A program made the translations under genes and the position numbers. A stretch of DNA of 64,000 bases from Agrypnia vestita (Eukaryota; Arthropoda; Insecta; Trichoptera; Phryganeidae): the NCBI GenBank assembly GCA_016648135.1, contig JADDOH010005135.1, positions 62,001 through 126,000 of the forward strand, read 5' to 3'. Shown here one piece after another: positions 30,885 through 40,860 of the stretch. The notes beneath the pieces are model-generated. The model worked only from the letters and a program-made list of their open reading frames with translations. It ran no database searches and was not told the DNA's origin. The stretch's first letter is position 1. The number at the start of each line of letters is the position of its first letter.

Positions 30885-31140
30885 TTTTTTAAACAAAAAA
30901 TTTTCATTAAGTTTGTGTTTACTGGGGTATTATGCCGTGTTGTTACGACCTTTCGGGCCGACGTTTTGGATCCCATTGCAGGGTCCATCATCAGGGCTGA
31001 TGTAAACACACACATCAGCCCTGATGATGGACCCTGCAATAGGATCCGAAACGTTGGCCCGAAAGGTCGTAACAACACCGCATAATACCCCAGTAAACAC
31101 AAACTTGAAGATTCTGAGTGGCCGTGAAAACCTAAGAACA
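30885..31140. repeat. Head-to-head pair of hammerhead family B repeats
   Basis: Arms of about 110 bp mirror each other around TGATGTAAACACACACATCA near 31008. The right motif 31018-31058 has stem I GCC/GGC, CUGAUGA, extra U, stem II GGACCC and GGAUCC around UGCAAU, GAAA, CGUU. The left motif 30957-30997 has C in place of the G of GAAA box (CAAAAC) and C17 in place of U17. Outer tails end AAGTTTGTGTTTACTGGGGT and its complement. Confidence 0.8.
31018..31058 (+). ncRNA. Hammerhead ribozyme motif, family B
   Basis: Core CUGAUGA at 31021-31027, stem II with one change (AGGAUCC for GGGAUCC), GAA, stem III ACGU, U17, stem I GCC/GGC. Consensus core intact. Confidence 0.65.
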
Positions 31141-31272
31141 TTCTTAAAAAATTTTCAGATGATTTTTATCGTCGCCACAAGTCTGTCTGTAAAGTTTCAG
31201 TTCAATTGGATCACGGGAAAAGGGTTAACAGACAAGCAAGCAGACGCTACGAGTTAAAAGAAATGGAGTAAT

Positions 31273-32664
31273 AACATAACAGGTACACTTATTTGTTACC
31301 AAATCAATAGATCTTATTCTAGGAAATGTTATCAAAATATGACCTTGTTTTCTCTTAAACCAATACGAAATTTTCTGCGAATGAAGGTCAATTTTTTTAC
31401 TTGTAAAGATGTTGATATAAAATATTAATTTATACCAAAATTTATAAAACAGATAAAGGCACCATATGTGTATATCTCTTGTTGTCAGCCTTACAATATT
31501 GTTTTAATAAAATTGTTGAATGTTATCCCAGCACAAATTAACCGGACACCCTTTTTACGGGTAAAGTTTGAATGTGAAATATAGAAAGACACCAAATAAT
31601 GTCAATATTTGTATTATTATTGTAGAAATATTGATTTTGATAAAATATTTAGATGCTTTGAATGAAGAAATTTGAAGGTACACGTGAAACAAACTTATTT
31701 TTACCAATTTAAAAAAATAATAATATTCATCATCAGGTATAGTTAATAATTACAGTAAAAAAAACTATGGTTATAAAAATCACAAATTTTCTGTATTTAT
31801 TGATTGGTTTCATTTAGTTATTAAAATATTTCCTTCTTATAACTCAATTTCTATTATAATTTAAAGTTATACAATACTTTTCTTTTGTCATCTTGTTTAC
31901 ACTTTTATGTAAAAGGTATATTGAAATAAATAAAAATAATTGTCCATCATTTTTCTATAATGGTAGGTAGATGGTCACAATGCCTTGAAGCAGGAGTTTT
32001 ATATAAACTTATGTTTTATAAAAAAAAATATTGAAATTAAGAATTTATCTGATTATTATCATATTATTTAGATTCGAATATATTATAATACATGTGGGGT
32101 ACAAAATCAAAGGCATCAATATCTAAAAAAAATGCGTGTACTCATCAAGTATTACTAATTTATAAAGAACTGATTTCGAGATTTTTTTATTTTTTGGATA
32201 TTACTGCCTTCACTTTTATGCCCATATACGAAATATTAAAATCTGAATATATTGCGTCGCGGTGGTGTGGAATGAAATGAAACACTTGAAAGATGTCTTA
32301 AAATTTATTTATCATCAGTCACTGGACTGACACTATTCTGTAATTAGGGTTTATTTAATTAGCTAGAATATTCCACTTATCTCTGGTTTATTGACGCATG
32401 TCATATATACCTCTCATATTCGCTCTAGAAACGCGTATTTCGCACGTAAGTACCCCACTCGCGCCTTATTAGCCTGTGATACCGCCCGCCGTCTGTTTCG
32501 CTTTCTGTGGCTTCGCTTGTGTCAAAACAAGAACTGAGTTGTCATGCATTTCCCGCGCACATATATAAAGTCATCTACTTTTGGAATTTTTACGAATACA
32601 GTCGCGATTTCTACCGGTTTCCAGTTTATTCCAAAATCTTCTAGAATAAAAATGTTCGCGTGTC
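31273..32664. other. AT-rich spacer, nothing recognised
   Basis: No repeat family or coding feature recognised. The phrase ACATGTGGGGTACAAAATCAAAGGC at about 32090 partly recurs inverted near 50720-50960 (phrases GTGGGATATAAAAGCAAAGG and TTTTACACCCCACAT), a possible low-copy repeat. Confidence 0.3.
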
Positions 32665-32765
32665 TTCACGGCCGTTCAGGACTTTACTCGCTTAGTTTTC
32701 TGGGATATTCTGTCATGGATATTTGGATCCCATTGCGCGGTCCATCGTCAGGGCTGATGTGTTGT
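32665..32765 (-). repeat. Hammerhead family B repeat, 5' half intact
   Basis: Minus strand: GCC, CTGACGA, T, GGACCG, GCAATGGGATCC are present at 32718-32757, but the GAAAC box has become AAATATC. The tail (ATATCCCAGAAAACTAAG, GAACGGCCGTGAAGAC) is family B. Confidence 0.6.
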
Positions 32766-32779
32766 GAACGTATGCCTAT

Positions 32780-32888
32780 ATTTGTTTTTCTTGATCATGC
32801 CAAGTCACATGGACGCCCTGTTTCTGCTATTCTCAATAGTCATCTTGTACATTTTCTTTACCGTTCTCTCCTCTCCCATGCCACAGTA
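32780..32888 (-). pseudogene. LINE-L fragment, short
   Basis: Plus-strand words TGATCATGCCAAGTCACATG, GACGCCCTGTTTCTGC and TTTACCGTTCTCTCCTCTCC follow the order of the GRPRKTW region in reverse complement. Highly decayed. Confidence 0.45.
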
Positions 32889-32929
32889 TACTAAGAACAG
32901 TAATACGTCTTCATACAAACTAGCCGCTA

Positions 32930-33110
32930 CCCATTAGAATGTGTGCGTGCGTGCTCGGTGCCGTGTACGCACGCACTGTGACGCACACATTGACATAGAA
33001 TATGGGGGCACAAGGCGGCCGCAGTAAGGGCCGTGCGTTCGTGTCAGGTGTGTCGTGCGAAGGTGCCATTCGTGCTCGCAGCCGCCGCTTTAGAAAAAAT
33101 ATGCGCTTCC
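32930..33110. other. GC-rich block with CGTGCG/CGCACG palindrome
   Basis: GTGTGCGTGCGTGC and GTGCGTGCGTACAC type text (AATGTGTGCGTGCGTGC versus GTACGCACGCACTGTGACGC) forms an inverted repeat around 32938-32990, followed by GGCGGCCGCAGTAAGGGCCG. Much richer in CpG than its surroundings. No open frame of interest. Possibly a transposon end or a CpG-rich regulatory patch. Confidence 0.35.
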
Positions 33111-33289
33111 TGAAAAAAGTGCCTTTTTTATGTTTGTGTTTCTTTACTAAAAAGGTGTGTTGATTATCACAAAGACGGTGAGTTCTTTTAAATCTACGCT
33201 GATGTTAATCAGCGTTCTTGCAATTTAAGTGCAGAAACTAGATATACTAATTACAGAAAATTTCGGGTTTCGTGTCTACCTTATGCGTC

Positions 33290-33335
33290 AGAATCTCAGA
33301 CGCTACGAGTTAAAAGAAACGGAGTAAAAAAAAAG
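33290..33335 (+). repeat. MITE-M end fragment
   Basis: CAGACGCTACGAGTTAAAAG followed by AAACGGAGTAA matches the right end of the copies at 30765 and 49391. Confidence 0.5.
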
Positions 33336-33409
33336 TGACAACTCTAGCGTCAACGCAAGAGTAGGCTTATAACTCTTCGACAGGCCGGAGATAAACTACT
33401 GTTCTGGGT

Positions 33410-33595
33410 ATACTGTGTTATACGTTCCACGTGACCAAGACTTTTCAGCGAACTACGCTGCACCCAGCATTAAATTCGCTACGAATTTGTCCATTCTATA
33501 CCCAACCGTACAAATATTTTTCATACACGCCTCTGAGCGACCGCATTTCCACCGCGTTCAGCCTATATAAGTTACGTTGAGTGCTTTGTCCTACC
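33410..33595 (-). pseudogene. LINE-L fragment, upstream part
   Basis: Matches, in reverse complement, the RT region at 16750-16930: TACGTTCCACGTGACCAAG, TTCGCTACGAATTTGTCCAT, CTGAGCGACCGCATTTCCAC and CGCGTTCAGCCTA. Frame broken. Confidence 0.6.
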
Positions 33596-33929
33596 GTTCC
33601 TCTTATTCTTAGTAAATGGCGACCATTTCGTTCCAAAAGTTTCTTCAAAAACCTTCTCTTAGATTCGTCGGTATTCTTCTAACTTATTCATAAGTCTGTT
33701 TCTAATGAATTTTGAGAGCTCTTTGATACTTTTGACAAAAGACTAATTAGCTGGTGGTTCTTTAAGTTAGTTGTATTTACTTCCTTGTACAGAATGGTCA
33801 TACTAGTTTTGTTCCAATACGCATTTGTTAATATAAAATATTTTTAAAAATCCAATATTTGCGAGTAATCAAGAACATCAGTAATAATATTTAAAAATAA
33901 ATTTTCAAATAGTTTAAAAAAACAAAAGA

Positions 33930-34070
33930 CATTTATTTTGATATTTTGACATATATAACACCCTGACGATGGAAAGGTTTTTCTGAAACATGTAGGTGTA
34001 ATAAATCAAATAATATTAGTAGATTTATACAAATAATACAATGTTGTTGTTTGAATTAAAGTAAAATAAT
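33930..34070 (+). repeat. Hammerhead family D repeat
   Basis: Contains the motif 33958-33999 and the downstream flank AATCAAATAATATTAGTAG, ATTTATACAAATAATACAAT that matches the flank of the minus-strand copy at 30512-30580. Confidence 0.65.
33958..33999 (+). ncRNA. Hammerhead ribozyme motif, family D
   Basis: Stem I ACACC/GGUGU, core CUGACGA, extra U, stem II GGAAA with UUUCU, GAA, stem III ACAUGU, A17. It differs from the copy at 30581 only at N7 and in stem II/loop, the positions free to vary. Confidence 0.7.
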
Positions 34071-34425
34071 TAAAGTAAAGTAGAATTAAGTGTAAGTTCA
34101 AAACGATGTTGTTGTAAGGATGTTGTTATATACCTTGTCCACCTCGACACAAGATTTTCCTAGTGAGGGGGATTGTCAATTATTAATAAATACCATTTAC
34201 ATAATAAATAAATATAAATAAATAAATATTTTGTACCCTAATTGTGTTATACCCACAATTTTATGATGTGCAGTATATTAAAATTATAATTACCAAGTAT
34301 GTACTTACTCCATTTATATTTTTTGCTTTTAATTATCATTTTTATGTATTTTTTGGCTTGTTTCAGAAATTAGCTCTCGTGCATTGCCTGCTGCTAAGCC
34401 CCGCGAGCTTTATATATAATCTTTT
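34071..34425. other. AT-rich spacer with (AAAT)n run
   Basis: An ATAAATAAATATAAATAAATAAAT-type run at 34200-34228 resembles a LINE tail. Nothing else recognised. Confidence 0.3.
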
Positions 34426-34590
34426 ACATCATCATCATCACTCTCGGTTCTACAACCCCTGGTGGGTCTTGGCCTCTTCAAGTGTATTCCTCCACTCACC
34501 TCTGTTTAGTGCCAGCTCTCTCCAGTTCCGAAGCTCCAAGGCAGAAATATCTTTGAGGACGTTGTCGCTCCATCTTAATTTTGGCCTTAT
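34426..34590 (-). pseudogene. LINE-D reverse-transcriptase C-terminal tail, minus strand
   Basis: In reverse complement the text reads as a tail like LNWRELALNRGEWRNTLEEA, AKTHQGL and ends in a (GAT)n run (plus-strand ATCATCATCATCA). It is an inverted counterpart of 35445-35625. Confidence 0.6.
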
Positions 34591-34799
34591 AGTATTTTTT
34601 ATATAAGATTTTAATATAATATTGATAAAATTCTTTTAAAATGCACATCCATGCTTTCAAAATCAGTTTTCAATCATGGAATAAACATTCTTTGCCAGAT
34701 TTTGAGCTCTGCCTCTTGCATTCATACTTTAATAACTTAAAAATATTAATATAATTTCAGAATGTTAGTAAGCTTAGTAAAAACGACTACCAGATTTAA

Positions 34800-34841
34800 G
34801 GTCTACCGGTTTCGACACATACCCGTCTCTTCGTCAGGACC
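34800..34841 (-). ncRNA. Hammerhead ribozyme motif, family A
   Basis: GGUC/GACC stem I, CUGACGA, extra A, stem II GAGAC with GUGUC (one mismatch), GAA, ACCGGU, A17. Core intact, stem II weakened. Confidence 0.6.
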
Positions 34842-35054
34842 AACACTACACTACTATATTCACAACACTATACACCACAACCATAGTTAAACTCTCACCA
34901 ATATTTATAACATGCACGTTAATCTTGTCAGAGACACAGACACTTGTCCTGTCTCGTCTCTGACAATATTAACACGCATGCGATAAATATTGGTGAAAGT
35001 TTAACAATACTATGGGAGTGGTGTATATTGTTGTGAATATAGTAGTGTAGTGTT

Positions 35055-35096
35055 GGTCCTGACGACGAGATGGGTACGTCTCGAAACCGGTAGACC
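35055..35096 (+). ncRNA. Hammerhead ribozyme motif, family A
   Basis: GGUC/GACC stem I, CUGACGA, extra C, stem II GAGA/UCUC, GAA, ACCGGU, A17. Core intact. Confidence 0.65.
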
Positions 35097-35165
35097 TTAA
35101 TAATAGTGTTTTTTACTAAGTTTACTAACGTTCTGTTATAATGTCTAACCACAAAGTTAATGCTT

Positions 35166-35444
35166 TAAATAATATTAAAAATATAATTTCATTAAAACAA
35201 TACGCTATAGCCTTAAAATATTCGGTAAAAAGTTGACATACAATACGCTTATTTTCGGGATCAAAAAAACGACCAAATAGATGCATGCACTGTTTTTTAT
35301 TCATAGTTCTGCAACCTGCATTCCTCTATTGTATTGCTTCAAAAATTCACTTCAAAATTATAAACGTTTGACATATACCATCTTAACGTTGCAATTAATA
35401 CTCACGACTATTTAATAATATTACAATTATTATGCTCACGTACA
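35166..35444. other. AT-rich spacer
   Basis: An internal similarity exists between 35200-35280 and 35690-35770 (ATACGCTATAGCCTTAAAATATTCGG-like text against ACGCTAGAGCGTCAAAATATTCGG), so this may be part of a diverged direct repeat around the LINE-D fragment. Confidence 0.35.
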
Positions 35445-35625
35445 CAGCTGAGACGTGGGTACTAACCAAGAGCGACAACGATATATCCTCAAAGATATTT
35501 CTGCCTTGGAGCTTCTGAACTGGAGAGAGCTGGCACTAAACCGAGATGAGTGGAGGAAGACTCTTGAGGAGGCCAAGACCCACAGGGGTTGTAGAGCCAA
35601 GAGTGATGATGATGATTGAAAAATA
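35445..35625 (+). pseudogene. LINE-D reverse-transcriptase C-terminal tail, plus strand
   Basis: First part reads LTYTAETWVLTKSD, the Y-x-E-W-L segment that follows the RT core in many LINEs. After a frameshift it reads NWRELALNRDEWRKTLEEAK, THRGCRAKSDDDD and stop, with a (GAT)n 3' tail. DRD-W---EEA is the usual last motif of such polyproteins. The RT catalytic region is missing. Confidence 0.65.
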
Positions 35626-35788
35626 TAAGGTCCGAATATTTTCTTTACAATTCATCTGCGAATGTTATCAAAACTTTCGAGTTGTTAATAATACGCTAGA
35701 GCGTCAAAATATTCGGTAAAATATTAACATGTAATGTGCACATTGTCAGCATCAAAAAAATGATCCAACCATAGGTATCTGTTCTTAC

Positions 35789-36373
35789 TAGCGAAGGGAA
35801 AAACTTCATTTCAAAATGAAGACTACAACACACACACGTTCACCAGTTTGAAGACTACAAAGTGTACACTACAATTGTAGTAAAAACTACTTGAAGAGAA
35901 GTAATTGTAGTACTACTAAATGAAGTGAAGTAAATGAAGTGAAGTGAAGTAATTGAAGTGAAGTAATTGAAGTGAAGTAATTGAAGTGAAGTAAATGAAG
36001 TGAAGTAATTGTAATAATAATGAAGTGAAGTAATGAAATGAAGTAATAGTGAAGTAAATTTTTAAATAAAGTGAAGTAATGAAATGAAGTAATACTGAAG
36101 TAAATTTTTTAATGAAATGAAGTATTTTTTTCCCAAATAAAAATTTGGTGACCTAAAAAAAATGTGTGTTTCTCATACTTTCGATAACTTTAAAGTGTAT
36201 GTACTTTGTAGTGTTCGCTTTGAAATGAAGTGTACTATTTGAAGTTTATACTTTCAATAACTTTGGTGTTTGTAGTTTGTAGTGTGCACTACACATCAAA
36301 ATGTGCGAAGTGTGCACTTCAATGTAGTGTAGTACTACATTGTAGTAGTGAGTACAGAGCGGACCCATCACTA
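35789..36373. mobile_element. hAT-type MITE, 585 bp, perfect 8-bp target duplication
   Basis: Ends TAGCGAAGGG and CCCATCACTA are imperfect inverted termini. The flanks GTTCTTAC (35781-35788) and GTTCTTAC (36374-36381) are identical, the 8-bp duplication typical of hAT elements. The interior has a run of GAAGTGAAGTAATT-type units (35925-36075) and CACTACAATTGTAGT/ACTACATTGTAGTAGTGAG text near both ends. No transposase. A second copy with its own duplication is at 56929-57518. Confidence 0.88.
35925..36110. repeat. GAAGTGAAGTAA tandem tract inside the hAT MITE
   Basis: Imperfect units of about 16-17 bp (TTGAAGTGAAGTAA) repeat several times. The tract is shorter in the sister element at 57060-57130, so unit number varies. 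Confidence 0.75.
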
Positions 36374-36381
36374 GTTCTTAC

Positions 36382-37273
36382 TGCCTTGTTTCTTACATCA
36401 TTTTTATACAATACACTATACTTAAATACATCGCAACAAATACATTGAACATCGGAAGATTCCACGGAAAGAGTCAGATTTCTTCTCATTATCCTCTTCT
36501 CTCCTCTTATACTCCACATTAGCGACCATTAGCATATATCAATGGATTAACACAATAACAATTAACATAGAAAAGTGAAAACCTGAGGAGGCCTTCTTTA
36601 GCAGTAAATAGAAAACCGTTGATAATGATGAGAATATGGTGATGATGATGATGCTGAGAAAAATATCGATTTGTATTTAAAAATTATAAATTTTCCCTTT
36701 CATATTTGGTGCAACCAACAAATTCTTAGTTACCATGAACGCTTACGATATTTATGTTAAATGTTTTGAGAACTGAAACGTCATTTATTCATTTATTTAC
36801 ACACCCTTAGGGCTTTCACATTAAATAATTATTAATTAACAAAAAAATAGTGTAACAAAAATTATTACTATTAATAAATAAAATGCCAGAAAAAAATATT
36901 CGGTGCATAATACAAAACTTAAAAGAAAAATTAAATTCAAACAGTTAAGTCAAATGTAACAAATTAATAAAATAAAAATTGAAGACATCCTTTTATACCC
37001 TTTCTTTGCATACATTTGTAATCGTTTTTTTCTTATTCAAATTTAAATGCTTATCTTTATGGCTGAGCACTTAATAGTAATAGAAAATTATTAATTTTTA
37101 TCGAAATATCCACTTTACGTAAATGTTGAAAATTTCAGAGTTCTGTTGGGACACAAATAGACAAAGATATTTAAATAAAAGCATGTCATAAAATGATAAA
37201 CAATAATAAGGTTACAGGTATCTAGCATAATATTTACTTGTTGTAACGCACGCTTGTTCTTAAGATTTCTTAA
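36382..37273. other. AT-rich spacer with a LINE-like 3' end near 36785-36840
   Basis: TTTATTCATTTATTTACACACCC followed by TTAGGGCTTTCACATT resembles, inverted, the CATAAGGGTGTTAAATAAATAA end at 3500, so a minus-strand LINE tail is likely. The target site TTAA of the next element is at 37270-37273. Confidence 0.35.
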
Positions 37274-38184
37274 GGGGGGGGTAAGGTTTTTAACTTTTTT
37301 TTTTGCATATTATTTTTAATTTTTTAAATGAATGAATAACATCGCAAGAATATTGTGTATTGAATAATTTCAAGTCAATCGGAGCAAAGTTGACGAAATT
37401 ATGAACATTTAAGCGATACTCAGACTGATTTTCTATACCTGCTCGGGCAGTTAAGAGACGCGCTCACCTGAGGACTACAGGACGTGCTATTGTATTGAAA
37501 GAGTTTTGCGTAGACAAGGACAAAAGGATGCTGATGATGAAAGCTCTTTACTGTGTGAACATGGCATCGACAATTATGTGTAAGTATAAAATAAGTGTTG
37601 AGTTTTATTTTGAATTTTACAGTGTGCAAAACCTTAAAGCGTTTTCCCCACGTCTCACGTTTTCATAGTCGGTGTCCATCATAACTTCAAAACTACTGCA
37701 CCGATCCTTTCGAAATTTTGAACACTATTTCTGTACATAATTTACGAGGTAACGCTGGAGAGTTTTTTTCAAATATGTTATTAATTTTTATTTTTTAATA
37801 ACAAATTAGTCGATATTTTTCGCAAAAAATCGCGTTTTTCCCTTCAAAGTGTTCCAAAAAATTGAAAAATTGAAATTTCAATAAACCCTCCCAGCGTTAC
37901 CTGGGAAAACCTATTATCTAACGAATGAACTTTGATTTTTTGATTTCAGATGATCTAGCACCAAGTTATGATGGACACCGCAATTCTACTTTTTTCCGAG
38001 ACACGTCCGAATAATTACTGCCATTGCCATATTTTTTAATATTTCTTCTTGAAAATTTTACACCATAATTTTCAAATGTCATACTTTAATTTACTATTAG
38101 TTTTAGTAAAGAGATTTTAACTGTATCGTCACAAAAAATTCACAAAAACATGCCTATTTTTGTACGAATTAACCTTTCCCCCCC
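37274..38184. mobile_element. Non-autonomous piggyBac-like element, copy 1
   Basis: Flanked by TTAA at 37270-37273 and 38185-38188. Ends GGGGGGGGTAAGGTT and AACCTTTCCCCCCC are inverted. Near-identical interior (by eye over 90 percent) recurs at 43082-43987. Internal inverted phrases CGGTGTCCATCATAACTT and AAGTTATGATGGACACCG lie at about 37671 and 37964. No transposase. A 69-codon minus-strand frame (37420-37629) is also open in the sister copy. Confidence 0.8.
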
Positions 38185-38188
38185 TTAA

Positions 38189-38645
38189 GTGTTATGTTAC
38201 TAATCTACAGAATTAAATTCGTTATCAACTTCACGCAATCTTTGCACACGAGAGTTCTTCATAAAATTAGAGCGAAAAATATCGACATAAAATGAAGCTT
38301 AATAACTATACCATATTATGAATTTAAAAGATGCCTTTGTTAAAAAATGTCACCCTGTAGCAATTTATACATAATTTATTTAAATTAACGGCCCAAATTT
38401 TTCCTTGTAATAATATCTTCTGTTATTTTAGCGAAGAACACAATGATTGATTGGGTGTTATTCAATCATTTCACACACTTGTGATTACTTTCTCTAAAAT
38501 ATTACTTCTCTATTTATATTCTGCGAATCATTTAATCGATTCCAAGATAAATGCGCACTAGATAGATGTACACAGGATAAGTGCACATATGAACAACTGC
38601 ACACGATTAACCTATTATCCTACTGTCGTGACGTTGTATTATGTA
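38189..38645. other. AT-rich spacer, nothing recognised
   Basis: No repeat or coding feature recognised. Confidence 0.3.
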
Positions 38646-38785
38646 TTGTTAAGCCCTGATGATGAACCCTGCAATGGGATCCGAAACGTTGGCCAGAAAG
38701 GACGTAATAACACGGCATAATACCCCAGAAGACTCAAACCAAAGATTCTGAGTCGCCGTGAAAACCTTATATCATTCCTAATACT
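38646..38785 (+). repeat. Hammerhead family B repeat, single copy
   Basis: Motif at 38653-38693 and the full family tail: GACGTAATAACACGGCATAA, TACCCCAGAAGACTCAAACC, AAGATTCTGAGTCGCCGTGA. No inverted partner next to it. Confidence 0.75.
38653..38693 (+). ncRNA. Hammerhead ribozyme motif, family B
   Basis: Stem I GCC/GGC, CUGAUGA, extra U, stem II GAACCC and GGGAUCC (one mismatch), GAA, ACGU, U17. Core intact. Confidence 0.65.
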
Positions 38786-38789
38786 ACGA

Positions 38790-39780
38790 TGCTCCACCAC
38801 ATTTATAATTATTTTTATAAGCAACGAAGGAATGCTACAGAAACTAAAATAGTAGGTACAAAACAAAGCACTGTTTGTAAAATTGAAATGTAATAGAAGA
38901 ACAAAAATGTTGTACGACCTGTAATTTAAATCAGTAAATCATTTAATAAAATACAATGTTTTGGTACAAATTTAATAAAATTTTAAAATATTTAAAATAT
39001 CATTTAATAAAATCAGACACGGATTATTGTCCAAATACTTTGATAACAGGATGGAACTAAATAAGGATTTTTTCACAGAGCAAACAGCATAAGACTATAG
39101 AAGAAAAAAACACATCACAAATGTGTCTAATTGTCTTCTGTAGCTTCCCGAAAATAATACAAAACATAATAGGTAATTTCATTGTCTGTCCGTCCATCCG
39201 TAGGCCCGTTCGTCTGTCTGTCTCTCTATCCCCGTAACTTCGTGTAACGTCCGTAATTTTTTTCGATTGCACGGCTAAAAAAACAAATTAAACGGCCAGA
39301 GATGGGGCTTGAACCCTGGGCCAGCAAACCAGGCGATGCGGCGACGATGGCGATGTTCCTATCGCCAAGGCTACATTACCCGTCAAAAATAAAGTACATA
39401 CAGGACTTAGCAAAGACGTGAACTATTTCGTGTTCCGCCCAATCTCCGTGGTTTAAAATAATACATTTAACTGCCGGCAGGGGAAATACATAAAAAATGT
39501 TCAGATATTTTTTCGCTATTACTATTTTATGGGTGTCAGCTATAAATAAGAAAATACTTATTTTTTAGTGGCATGTAAAAGTACCGTCATTTTTATGGGA
39601 TACAGCTAGGTAGTAGTGAATATTAAAGAGTTAAAAACTGGAGTGCAAAATGTTTATTGCGTATGTGAAAAACTATTAAATGACTGAAGATTATGTCATA
39701 AAATATGTATTTTTTTAATGAAAATTATGTATTAGCCCGTATAAAATTATGTGAAACCTAATAAATTGTGAAATAAAAAA
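38790..39780 (+). pseudogene. LINE-J (Jockey/CR1-like) 3' fragment split by a Helitron-like insertion
   Basis: 38805-39165 and 39620-39780 together follow the order of the better copy at 57990-58680: TAAGCAACGAAGGAATGCTA, AAATGTAATAGAAGAACAAA, CCAAATACTTTGATAACAGG, GAAAAAAACACATCACAAAT, then after the insertion GAGTGCAAAATG and TGTATTAGCCCGTAT with an A-rich end. The frame is destroyed. The insertion (39170-39615) is an H2 copy. Confidence 0.6.
39170..39615 (+). mobile_element. Helitron-like H2 copy inside LINE-J
   Basis: Plus strand: starts with the TGTCTGTCCGTCC run, passes CGGCCAGAGATGGGGCTTGA and ACCCTGGGCCAGCAAACC, and ends ACCGTCATTTTTATGGGATA then CAGCTAG. The hairpin is partly decayed. 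Interrupting a known LINE order gives both junctions, so the 446-bp extent is well bounded. Confidence 0.6.
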
Positions 39781-40139
39781 ATATATAATACAGAAATGTT
39801 AAGTTATCAAAACCTGATATATGATGAGATGAAAAAACGAATATATCGTCGAAATACCTCACGGCAAAATCCATTTCCTCTGATAAAAAATAATCGTTTG
39901 AGGTCCAAGTAAATTGCTTTTCCTGTTAAAAATACAAAGTAAATAGAATATATGGATTGTCATAATATTGTACATTTCGACAATACAATGTCGAATAGCT
40001 TAATGAATTTGATGACAGACTTTAAAAATCTCGCGTACTGCGCTTGCACACTGGCCTAAATAAGATTAGAGACAGACTATCTATCGTTGACAATTATATT
40101 TAATTCGAATTGATACAACCTGCCTTAATGAATAAATAT
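39781..40139. other. AT-rich spacer, nothing recognised
   Basis: No feature recognised. Confidence 0.3.
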
Positions 40140-40375
40140 GTGCCCTATGACTTCAAAAGTGAAGACACACTAAGTCTTCTTGGTGTGTCTTCACTTTTAG
40201 ACAAAAGCCGGTACCACCAATCAGAGCCTCGATGCGACTAACCACACTCTGGTCGCCAGCAAGTACGACCTCTCTTTCGCCGACAGATGGAGCCATCGCG
40301 CGCGCTACTTTCTCTACGCAACGCCACCTTTGTAAAATTGTATCAATAAATTAAAACTGGTAATGGTGAGTATCA
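40140..40375 (+). other. Possible LTR-like or leader segment beginning with a hairpin
   Basis: A 16-bp inverted repeat (AAAAGTGAAGACACAC at 40155-40170 and its complement at 40183-40198) is followed by GC-richer text (CACTCTGGTCGCCAGCAAG, CCGACAGATGGAGCCATCGC) and ATCAATAAATTAAAACTGG near 40345, which could be a polyadenylation signal. A GTGAGT follows an ATG at 40367-40375. No second copy was found, so the class is open. Confidence 0.25.
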
Positions 40376-40689
40376 TACCCTGTATCTATCCACCTATCCT
40401 ACTTCTGCTGACACATCTCACACATTACACGCGCCCTCACACAATACACGCCACGTGCCGACACGAAGGATATGTCTGTGGACGGGTGGACATATTCTTA
40501 CTCATCAGAACGCTACACAATACCGCAAGTGTAATAAATGCGTAAATGTGGTTGTTAATTGCCGTGGAGGTAGCATTAAAATAGTGGAGTGGAGGTTGTT
40601 TTTGATGACACGTTTTTTCTTAAACATTCATTAGAATAATTCATGTATATACGTTTTAAATATATATGAAACAATAGCCTAGCAGTAAC

Positions 40690-40860
40690 CGTTATATTGA
40701 ATATTTTAGCAAGCGATAAAAAAGTGTTTCACAGACGTGTGACAAATTGCGAAATAGTGTAAATTAAAGAATTGAATGTATTAAAATAATTAGTAATCCG
40801 ATAATTAATTTCCAAAGTATTCATTCACCGCCCACAGCCAGTCCCGTGACAAAATTTATC
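40690..40860 (+). repeat. Promoter-type repeat family P, fragment
   Basis: GCAAGCGATAAAAAAGTGTT, TCACAGACGTGTGACAAATT, GCGAAATAGTGTAAATTAAA and the end CGCCCACAGCCAGTCCCGTG match 52370-52545. Family P copies also lie at 46790-47025, 55160-55680 with 56490-56565, and 61880-61990. Confidence 0.55.

Larger units (their letters stand above)
30765..31272 (+). mobile_element. MITE-M copy with nested hammerhead family B pair
   Basis: The left end TACTCCATTTCTCATTT and right end GAAATGGAGTA are short inverted termini. The words CCACGCGTTGGGCTCG, CAAGTCTGTCTGTAAAGTTT, GGATCACGGGAAAAGGGTTA and GACGCTACGAGTTAAAAG match the copy at 49391. The inverted family B pair at 30885-31140 is inserted inside. Confidence 0.55.
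34755..35165. repeat. Head-to-head pair of Penelope-like family A repeats
   Basis: Left arm (minus) and right arm (plus) are inverted for about 190 bp each: TTAGTAAAAACGACTACCAG against AGTGTTTTTTACTAAG, CAACACTACACTACTATATT against its complement, ACACGCATG-type text near the centre (about 34950). Hammerhead motifs at 34800-34841 (minus) and 35055-35096 (plus). Confidence 0.8.

Noticed and set aside
35925..36110. CRISPR-like array from the GAAGTGAAGTAA repeats
   Set aside because: The units are contiguous and imperfect with no unique spacers, and they sit inside a hAT MITE in eukaryotic DNA.
40140..40375. First exon ending ATG-GTGAGT
   Set aside because: A start codon abutting a donor without any downstream exon candidate is weak; the segment could as well be an LTR.
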